A DNA stretch of 64,000 nucleotides. Origin: Beaufortia kweichowensis (taxonomy: Eukaryota; Chordata; Actinopteri; Cypriniformes; Gastromyzontidae). Below the pieces are notes generated by a model. That model was not told where the DNA came from. It was given only the letters and a program-made list of their open reading frames with translations, and ran no database searches. Each line of letters begins with the position of its first letter. Positions within the stretch are counted from its first letter, which is position 1. The position numbers and the translations under genes were made by a program. This document shows positions 12,354-23,510 of this stretch, in pieces. The stretch spans positions 2,906,287 through 2,970,286 of the forward strand of contig CM032811.1 of assembly GCA_019155185.1 (NCBI GenBank). Reading direction: 5' to 3'.

Positions 12354-12551
12354 CGCGCAGCTGAAGGCACAAAAGCTGAATGTAAAATGCCCCAAGGTCC
12401 TTTTATAGCTTCCTGGTCCTGACGTCACCCGCCCTTGACGTTCAGTCAAGCCATTCGGCAATTTTACACACGTGCTTCAGACGCAGTCACGCAAAGGCGT
12501 TCCCCATAGCGTCAAACGCTGACGCAGCGTTGAGTTCCCTTGAAAGGGAAC
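12354..12551. repeat. DIRS right terminal repeat
   Basis: Direct partner of the left terminal repeat. The extreme end has a short palindrome, GTTCCCTTGAAAGGGAAC, directly abutting the minisatellite at about 12552. In the element's own orientation this is the 5' end. Confidence 0.85.
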
Positions 12552-12842
12552 AGATTTTATGGAATCCACATAGACATTTTGGAATAAAAAACAGACTTTA
12601 TGGAATCCAGATAGACATTTTGGAATAAAATAGACTTTATGGAATAAAAACAGACTTTATGGAATCTAGATAGACTTTTTGGAATAAAAAACAGACTTTA
12701 TGGAATCTAGATAGACATTTTGGAATAAAAAACAGACTTTATGGAATCTAGATAGACATTTTGGAATAAAAAACAGACTTTATGGAATCTAGATAGACAT
12801 TTTGTAATAAAAAACAGACTTTATGGAATCTAGATAGACTGT
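12552..12842. repeat. 20-bp minisatellite, segment 3
   Basis: Last part of the array, right of the DIRS. It has a higher-order pattern of TTTATGGAATCTAGATAGAC alternating with a variant containing TTTTGGAATAAAAAACAGAC. That longer composite unit repeats about six times. Confidence 0.95.
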
Positions 12843-14089
12843 TGACTTTTGTGGTATGTGTACTATATTTTTAAATGCCAATATTTGATAGGGTATTATT
12901 GAAATAAAACATTATTTATTGTTTTAAAGAAATACACGTGTTGCCACGTAGAATACCAAGAAAAGAATATGAACTAAACTTTTCATTTCACTGTGATTTT
13001 GTGTTGGGGTCAACACAAACAATCACTAAGAAAACTTGGGCAAAACAAAAAAACTTTCCAACTAGTGGTTACTAAAATAACTGCAGTCTAACAGTCTTGT
13101 TCATTTCTCAAATAACTTCCTTGTGTTTAATTCATTTCATTACCTGCTGCACTGTGACACGCATCCTTTTTTAAAAGGGTAAAATGCATGATCAAACATT
13201 AATAATCACTTCATTTATTTGCATTAAATAATACATAATATTAAACCAAAAGGCATTTTGCCAATACATAATAATCCTTTTCTAATAAAGCTTTCACCTA
13301 AACAGTTTCACCTACTCTTATATGCCAATTTTTTTAAACCAGCTGTAAAAGGGGAGCAAGTGATGTCCAAAGTTATTGTAACTGTGACCATATTTGCTCA
13401 CCATCTGTGAACTGTTCGGGTTTTAAAGAGTCTTCCACAGGTGCATGTACAATGTTTTGGGTTTATTGTGGCAAAACCCTTTCCAATACAGATCTGTAAA
13501 GCTTATTTGGATCTTATATCTAGTATCCTAAAAGAAGCGCAGAAATGTCAAAGTGTTAATTTGTCATGTGAAATAGTTTCAGTAATTACGTTTGTATCAG
13601 ATTTTAGTTTAATGTAAATATAAAATAAAAAACAAAACTTATTTTGCTATTTTTGTGTTATTTTTTTATTTGTACACATTCCAATATTATATTAATATGT
13701 AGTAAATTGTACACATAAGTAGATACATAAATAAATAAATTAATAGATTTTATGGTAAATTTATATGCATTATTTTCCCATTCTAATGCAATATTAATAA
13801 ATGATAAATGTATCTAAATATATAGAAATGATATAGAAGTAAAACTATTTACACTATTTACACTATTCACATTTCATTAACAATAACAATATAGATATAC
13901 ATATATCACTAAATATTATAAAAAGCTTATTTGTGAAAATCAAAAATGACAAATATCAAAGCATCAACAATGAGTCGATTCACAGATCCACTTCTCATTT
14001 CTATTTTTTGTCTGTTTGAAATAAATATAACTGTCATAGGTCACATGCAGAGGCAAATGGCCATCGTCTAAACCTCTCCCCTACTCTCT
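12843..14089. other. AT-rich sequence, includes TM4SF 3' UTR
   Basis: No coding signal. It lies directly 3' of the minus-strand TM4SF stop codon at 14090-14092, so its right part should be that gene's 3' UTR. A TTTATTTG (AATAAA on the minus strand) near 13666 is one possible polyadenylation signal. Confidence 0.5.
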
Positions 14090-15994
14090 TCACGCATGAA
14101 CAACCTAACAAAAGAAAAAAGACTGTTTAACATTGCTGCCTATCTTTAAAATGCAAAAACAAGAGTAAACTCTCTTTCTAAACCTTTTTACCTTGTTCCT
14201 GCAGAAGTTCGGTCCACAAATGACACCCAATATTGCAGTGAGGAGATGAACGACACAGAAGATAAGCTGAAGTCCACTTGCTGCCATCTGAACGGAAAAC
14301 AGAACCACATTCCAGGTCACGACACCTCGAGGTTCCTCACAGGCTGATGTCCACCTCTCTGGCTCATACAGGTAAAGTCTCTCTCTGTGTTAACATAGAG
14401 GAACATGTTCAGATTTCACATTTTTTATGTTTTTTAATGTGCATGCTGTTCACATTAGCTGTTCTACAGAAAATGATTACAACATAAACCATCAGAAGGT
14501 GTGACACTGCAACAATACTGATGCATTTAAATGTTTAATTGGACAAACATAATGTTTTTTTAGTATGAGACCTAGAAGCATGAGGAGCTTTTGGAGGGGA
14601 TTATACCAATCCTAAATTAACCTGATAACTTCAAATATTGAGCATACAATATATGAACATTCTCATTAAATATGTTAAAATAATTTATTTTTATTAAATT
14701 ATTAACTTTTATTAAATTATTAATTTATTAAAATATATTAAATATTTAGATAATTGTAGATATTTCACCTCTGTTTAACTTGTTTTAATGGTCGTTCCCA
14801 CTTTAGACCATCAGTTCCATTGTGCAGACAGAGGGGTCCCAGTGCCAGACCAGTACCACTGACCATGAAACAGAACCCAGCGGCCAGCAGAGCTAAACAC
14901 GTGTATCCAAACCTACACAGCATCTAAACAAATGACAATAGATAAGATCTGCACTTAATGTTTACAGGATAGTGAACATTTCATATAATAATGCCATATA
15001 ATAATGTGATATTATTGGGATGAGCGATTATGTTTTATTATATTGGTCAATTATTGATAAAAAATATAAACGCACTATGCTATGGTCTTACCTGAGCCCT
15101 GAAATAACAGCATCCCTTGTGATCGGAGTGTGATGCAAATCCTCGAACAGCCACAAGCACCTGACACAAAACACATAGCATGCACACATCATCATTCGTG
15201 GAGACGCTCACGGTGAATAATACACATGACTGCTGTGTCATGTGCAACTTAACCCTGCAGATGACTCTCTGTGGTGTTTATAACCAAGCGATCCTTATAA
15301 GGTAACAGCTTATCCTGTCAGTCGAACTGTCTGAAGACATTATTAGTTAATGTTACTGTAGTACCTCTAGCATCCTCATACAATAGCAATATAAATACAC
15401 TACAAAAAAAGATTTTATGCCTATTTTAAAGGAAAATTAAAATGGTTACAGCCTACAGCTTCTACAGTTTTAACTACTTAATTACCTATCAGGTTCGAAC
15501 ACTAAAAACTCATACATTTGAGTAGAAGCAAAACATAATTGTTAAGTTAAATAGATGGAATAAGATGTTGTTGTTATGAACAAAACTGTGTAAAAAAACA
15601 GAAAGAGTTTCAGCTAAATAGTTATAGTAGTTTCTATAAATGGTTTCTATAAAATAACTTATTTGTAAATATGAATTCATACAATCATATTTAATTAATA
15701 CTTGTAATACTGTCATAACATCAATTTTATTACAAAAAATAAAATAAAATATTAATGGTAGTGGTAGTTGTAGTATTAATATAATTTACACATTATTTTC
15801 AGTAATTCAGTACTCACCAGAAATCCAGATGCCCATATACCAGAACACCACACAGCCTCTTTGGTTACATGATGCTCTATCAAGTATCTATAGTTCAGGT
15901 CAGGAATTAACAGCAGCACATTTGCCAGCATGCACACGACTGCCATGGGAGTCAGAGACATCCCCACACACCTGGAGCACTGTGCGATACACAT
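14090..15994 (-). CDS. Transmembrane 4 L6 family protein (TM4SF), five coding exons
   Basis: Exons are 15818-15994, 15092-15160, 14769-14923, 14192-14378 and 14090-14104. All introns begin GT and end AG, and all phases join, giving a 200-residue protein, the normal family length. The start MCIAQCSRCVGMSL has the family's Cys-rich N-terminus. Four hydrophobic segments follow: MAVVCMLANVLLLI, a second around CSGIWASGFLVLVAVRGF, ALLAAGFCFMVSGTGLA, and LQLIFCVVHLLTAILGVI. The large loop has HNGTDG (a possible N-glycosylation site), LYEPERW and conserved Cys residues (SACEEP, GPLCL). The last exon adds only VVHA. It is a membrane protein related in shape to tetraspanins; the exact paralogue is not assigned. 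It is the only apparently intact gene here. Confidence 0.9.
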
Positions 15995-16742
15995 CTCAGA
16001 AGTACACAAACCCTGTATGTACACAAGACATAACGTCATTACATTTGACACATTCTGAGATCATTGAATCCAGCAGAGGTTCATCAGACAACCTTTTTGT
16101 TGCAACTCTTGTCTGCAAAAACAACAATATTTCTTTCATAAATAATTCTTCAACTAAAATACAGTGGCGCAAGAAAGCATCTGGACAATTATCTGAACTA
16201 CTAAGCCATACCTAAAAATGCAGAAATATCTATATCTTTAACCTGTTAACTGTTACTGTTTTACAGCTGGAACAAATAGTGTTATTTCACTATTTAATAG
16301 TAAAATTCTAATCTAATCATGACAAACTACATATTGATGGAAAGGTCTCAAAAATAAATATTTCACAAATTTTCATAACAATAAAAAAGTTAATGTAATT
16401 TGGAGAAACATCTAAAATAAAAAAATTATAATTTTTTTTAATGTTTCTAAATATCTAAAATGTAAAAAAATTGTTGTTCAGTGCATTTTCATGTGTATGG
16501 TCCATATGTACAGTGACAATTATTTGGCTAAACATATGGTTGTAGAAATAATGGACAAATATTTCTAGACCTTTTGTTATAGGTATAAGACCCATATTTT
16601 ATAAATGTAATACAAAAAACCTACCTGTGCAAAAGTCGTAGAATATACTGAAGTAGACTGTTTAATGGACAGAAGAGTAGAAGTCATTGAGCATTCAGCA
16701 TATTTCAAGATAAGGAACTTCAACCAGTCACTGCTTAAATAA
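15995..16742 (-). promoter_or_regulatory. TM4SF 5' non-coding exon and core promoter (candidate)
   Basis: A splice acceptor (TACAG, just before GGTTTGTG) lies about 20 bases upstream of the ATG. A donor, CACAG/GTAGG, lies at about 16625 on the minus strand, implying a non-coding first exon of roughly 80 bases. About 30 bases upstream of its inferred start is a TATA-like TATTTAAG (16733-16742). All read by eye; transcription start not known. Confidence 0.5.
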
Positions 16743-17466
16743 TCACTGCCCACTCATATTTCTGTGACACATGCACAAAAAAGGATGTTGAAACTAAAAC
16801 TTTTGTATTGTTTGAATGAGAACGCACTTTTTGGAATAACAAATATGACGCCACATTACCGCGATGACGGAAATGATCCATTCATCAATAACAGATCAAC
16901 AGTGACCTATAAACATGTGAATCCCAAAACGTTTTTTACACCATTAATAATTAATGGAAGGAAATGCAATACTTTAACCTGGGAATTTTAAGAATTGCAA
17001 TTTTAGATTTGTGCAACAATTTGTGCAACATGGACACTTGCTGTGTGCTTAACAACTTTTTGTTTTAGCATAAAATCCATACTTTGGTCATTTATTCACA
17101 TGTGTGGTATTATTACATTTGTATGTATTATCACATATATGTATTATTACATATTATAACCCTTAGTTAGAGATGTCATCTTAAACAAGACATTTAATTT
17201 CGAACAAAATTTTTCATACTGTTAGTAGGTTACTAACCAGAATGCTTATTATTTAAGATTTAAACATGCATGTTAAAACGCGTGGTGTCTTTTGTCGTTA
17301 GATATAGAGCTATTTATGTTTGTCTTGCTTCTGGTAAAATATAAAAGATTTGAGCCAGGATTTTTTTTTTTAAATTTGGTTGATTTGACATAGAATGGCT
17401 CAACAATGCTCATCTTAACTCATCCAAAAAAAAAAAAACGAAGATGAACACTGACTTACTTAATAC
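16743..17466. other. Intergenic AT-rich sequence
   Basis: Lies between the TM4SF promoter and the last recognisable psph exon. No further psph exon was recognised here, although the gene should continue in this direction. Short open frames look random. Confidence 0.5.
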
Positions 17467-18370
17467 CTGGTGTGAGCTGAGGGGGTGGTCAGTTATTAGT
17501 TTGTTGACTTGTTCCCTTGAGTACTTAATGATGGACAGGCGCTCACGCAGAGCTGTTTTAAAAGTGACTGACCCACCCATTGCCTTCCGTGTCCTGAAAA
17601 TATAGTGGCATTACTAGAATGTTTTCAACTATATGTTTTTGCGCAGCTGTGTTTTTAAACAGACAAGTAAATATTATTGATTGAGGAGTTGCTGACATCT
17701 CTGTGACTGCGTCCCCAACACCGCAGAACTTGGCGAGCTCATCGATGCCCTCCTTGCGGATCACAGTGCTGTCCACGTTAAAGCACACTGCGTCTGCGCG
17801 GCGGAAGAGCTCGCGCGTTTCAGCGACTGTTGCCATGGAGACCCTGGAAGACAGGAAACAGCACGCGCACCGTCACTACGGAACTAATTGAAATGTTGCA
17901 CAAACTATACCAGAATACGCGAAACTGTCAGTCACGAGACAAGAGAGTATTATTCTGACAGTTTAATACTGACAAGAGCCCTCAGGATTTATTTACAGAT
18001 TTACACACCTCTAACATTAAATACATCCATTTAACGGTCAAGAAAAGCAATTATTGCATCACCCTGATTGCTGGGGCTTTATGCGCCCTGTTCACAGAAA
18101 ACTGCCTTACAATACGAACTAATAAAAGCTTAAAACAAAGAAGATTTAAAATAACTGAACAATTGACCCGACATTTAGTTAATAGTCATAATAGTTCATT
18201 TTCTCTAGTAATGAACACAGCACTCCACAAGTTAAGATCTGAGATCGCTTTGTCTTACCTTGTTGCACAAGCGACGGAGATGCACAACTGATATCGCCTT
18301 AAAACGATGAGTTCCTTTTAATTTACATCCGACATGCGAAAAGAGTTGCAGCGGATCCAACAAGCAACAT
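17467..18370 (-). pseudogene. psph: Phosphoserine phosphatase, 5' partial copy
   Basis: A non-coding exon ends at about 18260 (donor AAG/GTAAGA). Exon 2 is 17697-17843 with ATG at 17836; exon 3 is 17467-17593. The protein start matches PSPH closely (RADAVCFNVDSTVIRKEGID, FCGVGDAV, then MGGSVTFKTAL and SREQVNKLITDH). PSPH is a cytosolic HAD-family enzyme making serine from phosphoserine. Residue 20, the catalytic nucleophile Asp in the usual FDVDST, is Asn here. Residue 28 is Lys where human has Glu. Exon 3 appears one base short in a C-run (after DHP), shifting the frame before its end. The exon 2 donor, GTCAGC, is weak. Later exons carrying the rest of the HAD fold are absent before TM4SF. 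Probably a truncated duplicate; an assembly error cannot be excluded. Confidence 0.85.
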
Positions 18371-18399
18371 TTATTGCCTGACGCTTCTGATCTGTGGAA

Positions 18400-18490
18400 A
18401 TGGACGAACCAACCAATAGGATTACAGTTCTGGCATTTACACAATACCGTGATTGGTCTGTTGTTTTCTATGACGAAACCGGAAGTAAGA
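18400..18490 (-). promoter_or_regulatory. Candidate psph promoter (CCAAT and ETS motifs)
   Basis: Just upstream of the non-coding psph exon are AACCAATAGG (about 18411) and ATTGGT (about 18451), two CCAAT boxes in opposite orientations, and ACCGGAAGT (about 18478), an ETS-type motif. There is no TATA box. This is typical of housekeeping promoters, and may remain active although the gene body is truncated. Confidence 0.5.
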
Positions 18491-19445
18491 AGCGTGTGAA
18501 CGTCATTCAAAACAATCATACACATATATTCAAGCAATATCTTGTTACAAAAACTAAAAATTTGAAAAAGCACATAATTACAATATGGTTAAAATATACG
18601 TAAATGTATTTATTTTATCAATTGAAAACTGTGGGGAGAGACTAGAATAAATCTTTTTTTTTGCACAATAACCTTCCATTATATTGTAAATTGTGCTGTA
18701 AAAGTATCACATCCTCCGTGAGAAAGGCATGGCTAAAATGGCACAATATCAGGATTTCCAGCACTTCACATTAAATACGCAAAATAATTTCACAAGAGCA
18801 ACATGTTTATCTACAGGCCACTTTGAGATGTATGTAATACAGACACAATATAAACTGAGCAAACTAAGGCTGTATGTACAAAGATAATCACATGTGACAA
18901 GTTAGTGTCCCGGTGTACATCATCATATCCAGCCAAATTAAATAATAATAATAATAAAACTGTAAACATTAACATTCATCAAACTCGAGAAGAACTTTTG
19001 GCTCTATATAAGCACAGCAAATGTACAAAAATCACATCCAACGGTTGTGTGCGTTCAGTAATATGGTATGAATATTTATCTATTAGCCTTTGCAAGCTTT
19101 TCTTCTGGTTGTTAGAGCTTTTAAAACAGTTTTAGAGAATCATCTGACCACATTTTACTACCTATAAATAGTTCCAGTTGAATGAACTTAATGATTCTAG
19201 CTTTGTATGTTTATATGAAATCAGTACACTGACAGACAAACATCCTGTAAACATCATGTTCCCCATAAGACATGTAAAATGGAAACGCTTTAAATTCTAA
19301 AAGGTGATAAATCACTCAAAGCAGTTTGTACATTGGCAATGATAAAGGCATACATCCCTAAAGCTTTCCGTGTGCCGCTGCCTTCTGTTTCTGGTAAAAT
19401 GGATTGCCATGCATTATTATTTTGATTCAGTCAACATTCTCAGGT
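18491..19445. other. Intergenic sequence
   Basis: No gene recognised between the psph promoter and the rab24 remnant. It includes an AAT microsatellite-like stretch near 18945. Part may be 3' UTR of the minus-strand rab24 sequence. Confidence 0.45.
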
Positions 19446-19619
19446 TCAAAAGAAGTGTTCTTGACAGAGAGGTTTGATTATCACTTGAACACAAAAATCA
19501 TAAAGAAAATCTTCATATAGCCCGATATGAACATAATACACAGCAAAAAATGAGAAACACGCTCCACTTGAGGAATATAAAAGATGACGAGTCCCCAGTC
19601 GCTCCAAAATAGACATTAT

Positions 19620-20031
19620 GTACAGCAGTTTTTTCAGCAGAGTTCTTCTTCTGTCCAAGGCCCACTCCTTTCTCCTCTTGCATAAACTCCAATGCACAGT
19701 TACTAAAGTAGTCAGCGACCTTCTGAAACACCTCATCAACATTTTTCCCCGTTTTGGTCTCGAAATGTTGCGCGCCTATTTCGTCTGCAAAGTCTTGCAC
19801 GTCATGGTAGTCCACTTGTCATATACTTCGGTCGGCCTCTATGAGGTCACTCTTGGTACCACACATATATATCTTGCAGTGCTCTTCACAGCTCTGCAAC
19901 TCCTTTACCCAAAACCTTGCTCTTTCAAAACTGCTGCTGTCGGTCAAATCATAGCAGACGATAGCAGCACGGGCTCCTCTGTAGTAAATTCTGCTCATGG
20001 CCTCATAACGCTCAGATCCAGCAGTGTCCGA
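19620..20031 (-). pseudogene. rab24: rab24 GTPase, 3' part only, with nonsense codon
   Basis: From 20031 the minus strand reads DTAGSERYEAMSRIYYRGAR, AAIVCYDLTDSSSFERARFW, KIYMCGTKSDLIEADRS, then DYHDVQDFADEIGAQHFET and EEKGVGLGQKKNS. The TAGSER switch-II and TKSD guanine-binding motifs identify Rab24, an atypical Rab linked to autophagy. Lesions: an in-frame TGA at 19819-19821 where an Arg codon is expected; two or more codons lost at the FET-KTG box; and a tail out of frame, so the CC prenylation motif is not in the main frame. The P-loop and switch-I exons are absent upstream. An acceptor-like TTCTAG precedes the block, so it may be an exon remnant, but the uninterrupted reading also suits a 5'-truncated processed copy. 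Confidence 0.85.
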
Positions 20032-20039
20032 CTAGAATA

Positions 20040-20464
20040 AATCTGATGAAGCCACATATTCAGATATCCCACAGAAAATCTCTGTATGTCTAAAAAGCAC
20101 TATTGTCGCTTGATAAACTAAAAGCACTAGTTTGATAAGTAAAATTAAACTTGTTTTGTTTATTATTAACTAGAAAGAAATCAGAAATAAAAGAAAGATT
20201 AGCTTTTCTATTTAAATGGTCTTAAATGGTAAGTTTTTCTTTTGAGCCCAAATGATTAAAAGGATAAAGAACTTGTCATGGTTTTTTGTAATAAAGAGGG
20301 ATTTATAATTTTATAATGGCTATGTTAAGCTCCTTTGTGTAAAATTGCTAAATGACATTGCTGGCAATTGTGGAAGGAACTGAACTTTTTATCAATGTAT
20401 GTAACCCATCATGTGTCTTTTCATTTTCATCAGCGTTTCAGAGTGCTCACACTACTCTGTTAAA
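20040..20464. other. Unassigned flank of the Foldback-like element
   Basis: AT-rich sequence between the rab24 remnant and the left end of the 10-kb transposon. No rab24 upstream exon was recognised. Confidence 0.45.
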
Positions 20465-21037
20465 GACCGCAGTAAAGATAATAGTTTTGCGGTTCGATAT
20501 TCAGATTTCTTTTGACATAAAACGCTTGTCATGACACCAAATAATACTGAATGACATTCTCCAATAATTTGTGGTAAGTGTCCTCTAGGCCAAAATCAGG
20601 TTTTTGTAGGGACCCTTAATTTTATAATGGCTATAGCTCCAAAAATTGGACACTTGGAAGACTGAAACCAGTGTCATCTTCATCAGCTTGATCTGTGAAT
20701 TTTTTCACAGAAAAGCGTCCCAGACCCCTTGGTAAGTCCGCTGCGTCTACTGCCAATAACGCAGAGGGCTGGAATAAAAAAATTATTGTTTTAGCTCGAG
20801 TTCGATTTGTGAAAACTTTCACAATCGCATTTTATCGCGTGGCAGTGTTTCTCTTTGCTCTGGCCCCTTTTCTTGTATAACAATGTTATATGGCGCTATT
20901 GAATAACGGGACATAATGCTAAAAATATTTAGTCTATATGTTTTTTAGCCAAAAACATGAAATATGCTGCAAACAAGGAAGCTGAATGAATAATATTTTG
21001 TTAATAAAATAAATATATTTAGTTTCAACCTTTACAT

Positions 21038-21460
21038 TGTTAGCGTGCAGGGTCAGAGTAGACAACACACGAGATAATCTCAAACAAGTCTTTTACTTAA
21101 CTTCAGGAGCAGGTTTACAGACCTCACTTAAGAGGGAGTAGTCACAGGTAGATAATAACAGGCACAGAGTAATATTCAAGAATCCCAGAATCACTAGACG
21201 AATTAAACTAACCCCACACAACCAAAAAGAACAACAACACCGGACAAAGACTCAAACTAAAAGCAGACTTTAAATACTACAAACAATGAACCCATAATGA
21301 AAGAAAACAGGTGCGGGTGATAACAAGATAAATGGTGCTAACAAGATTGCCAATGGTGAACAGGTGAACAGGTGAAATGCATTATGGGAAATTAAGTCCA
21401 GAGGGAGGTGCAGAGTGGAAAACGAAGTCCAAACAAAAGGTGCAAGGTGGAATCATGACA
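21038..21460 (-). mobile_element. Solo LTR in left Foldback arm
   Basis: Starts TGTTAGCG and ends ATGACA, so on the minus strand it is TGTCAT...GCTAACA. An exact 5-bp duplication, TACAT, flanks it (21033-21037, 21461-21465). The intact sequence in the right arm lacks it. Ends resemble the LTRs of the element at 39059-40773. Confidence 0.9.
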
Positions 21461-21836
21461 TACATACCAAAGTATATTTCTAAATGGGTTTTTCAGGGGC
21501 AAGAAAATGCATTTTGTTGGACTGTCAAATGCTTTTAAAAATATATATATTTCTGTATTTAAAATACATTTTCAAAAATAAAAAAATAAATAAATGGCCC
21601 AAGACGTATTGGTAGAAAATATATTTAAGTAAATATATTTTTTTAATTAAAAAAATATATTTATTATATATTATATATTTAATATATATTTATTATTATA
21701 TATTTGATGTATGTATTATTTACCAAAATATAGGTAAATATATGTTATTTAAGGAAATATAGCAATTTTTCTTTTTACATTTTTTGTATGTTTTTTTTTT
21801 AAAATGTAAAAATATATTTTCAAAGATATACAAATT

Positions 21837-22350
21837 TGGGTCAGCTGACCCTCCTCTGAGTCACTAATATCACTATTCTGATCTGTGAAAACTTTCTGAG
21901 GTAAGTACGGGTCAGCTAACCCTTCCCTGGGTCACTAATATCACTATTCTGATCTGTGAAAGCTTTCTGAGGTAAGTACAAGTCAGCTGACCCTTCCCTG
22001 GGTCACTAACATCACTATTCTGATCTGTGAAAAATTTCTGAGGTAAGTACGGGTCAGCTGACCCTTCCCTGGGTCACTAATATCACTATTCTGATCTGTG
22101 AAAACTTTCTGAGGTAAGTACGGGTCAGCTGACCCTTTCCTGGGTCACTAACATCACTATTCTGATCTGTGAAAACTTTCACAGTTCAGTATGGGTCAGC
22201 TGCCCCTTCCCTGGGTCACTAACATCATTATTCTGATCTGTGAAAACTTTCACAGTTCAGTACGGGTCAGCTGACCCTTCCCTGGGTCACTAACATCACT
22301 ATTCTGATCTGTGAAAACTGTCACATTTCAGCAAGGGTCAGCTGACCCTT
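21837..22350. repeat. Subterminal array, left (about 8 copies of ~72 bp)
   Basis: Each copy begins at or near the 14-bp perfect palindrome GGGTCAGCTGACCC and continues CTTCCCTGGGTCACTAA, then ATTCTGATCTGTGAAAAC and a GAGGTAAGTAC segment. Copies differ by a few substitutions. Outermost copies lead into the AT-rich block. Confidence 0.9.
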
Positions 22351-22680
22351 ACCATACAACATGACAATGACCAAAAGCACACAGCAAAACTGATCACACA
22401 GTGGTTGGAGGATTTAAATCCCATTGAAAATCTGTGAATGACTTTACGGCTGCAGTCCACAAATGGTCACCATAAAATTAAACTGAACTGAGCAATTCTG
22501 CAAAGAAGAGTGGGCAAATATTGAAATAGACGTAGAGGCATATCCCAACAAACTAAAAGCTGCAATTAAAAGTAAAAAAAACAACAACCTTTTTCCAACT
22601 TTGTGATTCTGTTTTTTTTCCTGGTTCTATATCTTTCACTTGGATGTTATAAAATTAATAAACAGTGAATAAACAAAACA
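22345..22680 (+). pseudogene. Tc1-like transposase fragment
   Basis: Reading with shifts gives the C-terminal DDE portion: an N-D-x-P/T-K-H/S-T-like stretch, LITQWLEDLNPIENL (one base shifted) and a downstream AKKSGQILK-like tail. No inverted repeats were found, so it is a fossil piece just inside the left array and absent from the right arm. Confidence 0.55.
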
Positions 22681-23510
22681 AAAACAGTGTCAATCTTCTT
22701 TTCAGGCTGCAAAGCAAGGAAATGTGAATACATAAAAAAGGGAGAGGATGAAGAAAAAAGAAAGAAAATAGTTAAATAAATAAAAAGATATTTTAAAGAT
22801 ATAGAGACTGGATTTATAGACTATAATTTTATAGATACATTGCAGGATAATAATTATCAAGAAAAGAAAAATGGAATAATAGAATATTGAATATAACTAA
22901 TAATAATTGTGCTCAACATTTTGTCCTATGTGCAAATGCACTGATGTAGGCTATTGTTTGCTGAAAATATATGCATAAATTAAATTGAACCTACTGGCTT
23001 TTTTATAAATAAATAAATATTTGCAACTAGATAAAAAAGCTTCAATAATCTATATTTTTTAAAAATATATAATTACATTAAAACGATGCTGGCAGTAGTT
23101 CAGCACTTCAAAAGAGGACAGCGACTCTTAATGGCCACCATCAAAGTGCAAAATGCAAAAAAAAAAAAAAACCCATGTCACAGCTACTGAAGTGCTAACC
23201 AATTTTTCCACATTAAAAAAAACTAATTTTAAAAATTAAAAAAAGGCTACAATAAATATCCACTCTTTTTTAAAGACCAAATTCTTTTTGTGTGTAAATT
23301 CCCTCAGAAGACACAGGGATCCATCACACGTGGAATAGAGCGACTGCATGGTTATTACATTGGCATATTGCTTCAGCTTTTCGTGCTTTATTCATATTTT
23401 TACCCCAGGCTATCACAACAATACTTGCTGAATACCTCATTACAGTAAATCCTGCACGTTTGTTTTCAGAAATATCATGCTAGATTAATCAGCATGGTAT
23501 ATAGACCAGC

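Larger units (their letters stand above)
7830..12551 (-). mobile_element. DIRS-type tyrosine-recombinase retrotransposon
   Basis: Minus-strand remnants in the order gag, reverse transcriptase/RNase H, tyrosine recombinase define a DIRS element. About 180 bp at the right end recurs in direct orientation at the left end (7853-8030), and the last ~50 bp (12500-12551) recurs inverted at 8088-8140. This is the arrangement expected from DIRS replication through a circle. No target duplication is seen, as expected for recombinase integration. It lies inside the 20-bp minisatellite. Several internal deletions and frame changes show that it is dead. No adenine-methylase domain was recognised, although some DIRS elements carry one. 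Confidence 0.9.
20465..22360 (+). repeat. Left long terminal inverted repeat
   Basis: Matches the right arm in inverse orientation in blocks: outer end, the CTCCAAAAATTGGACACTTG block (about 20635), the TTTAGTTTCAACCTTTACAT block, an AT-rich block (21540-21835) and the palindromic array. It is longer than the right arm because of a 423-bp solo LTR with its duplicated site, an extra segment near 20735-20940, and more array copies. Confidence 0.85.

Noticed and set aside
7853..12551. DIRS end repeats as ordinary LTRs
   Set aside because: No TG...CA ends or target duplication; the inverted internal copy and recombinase fit DIRS instead.
20631..20880. Short frames sharing KFTDQADEDDTGFSLPSVQF with one at 30371-30577
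   Set aside because: Identical because they lie in the two inverted arms of the same transposon; no independent gene evidence.
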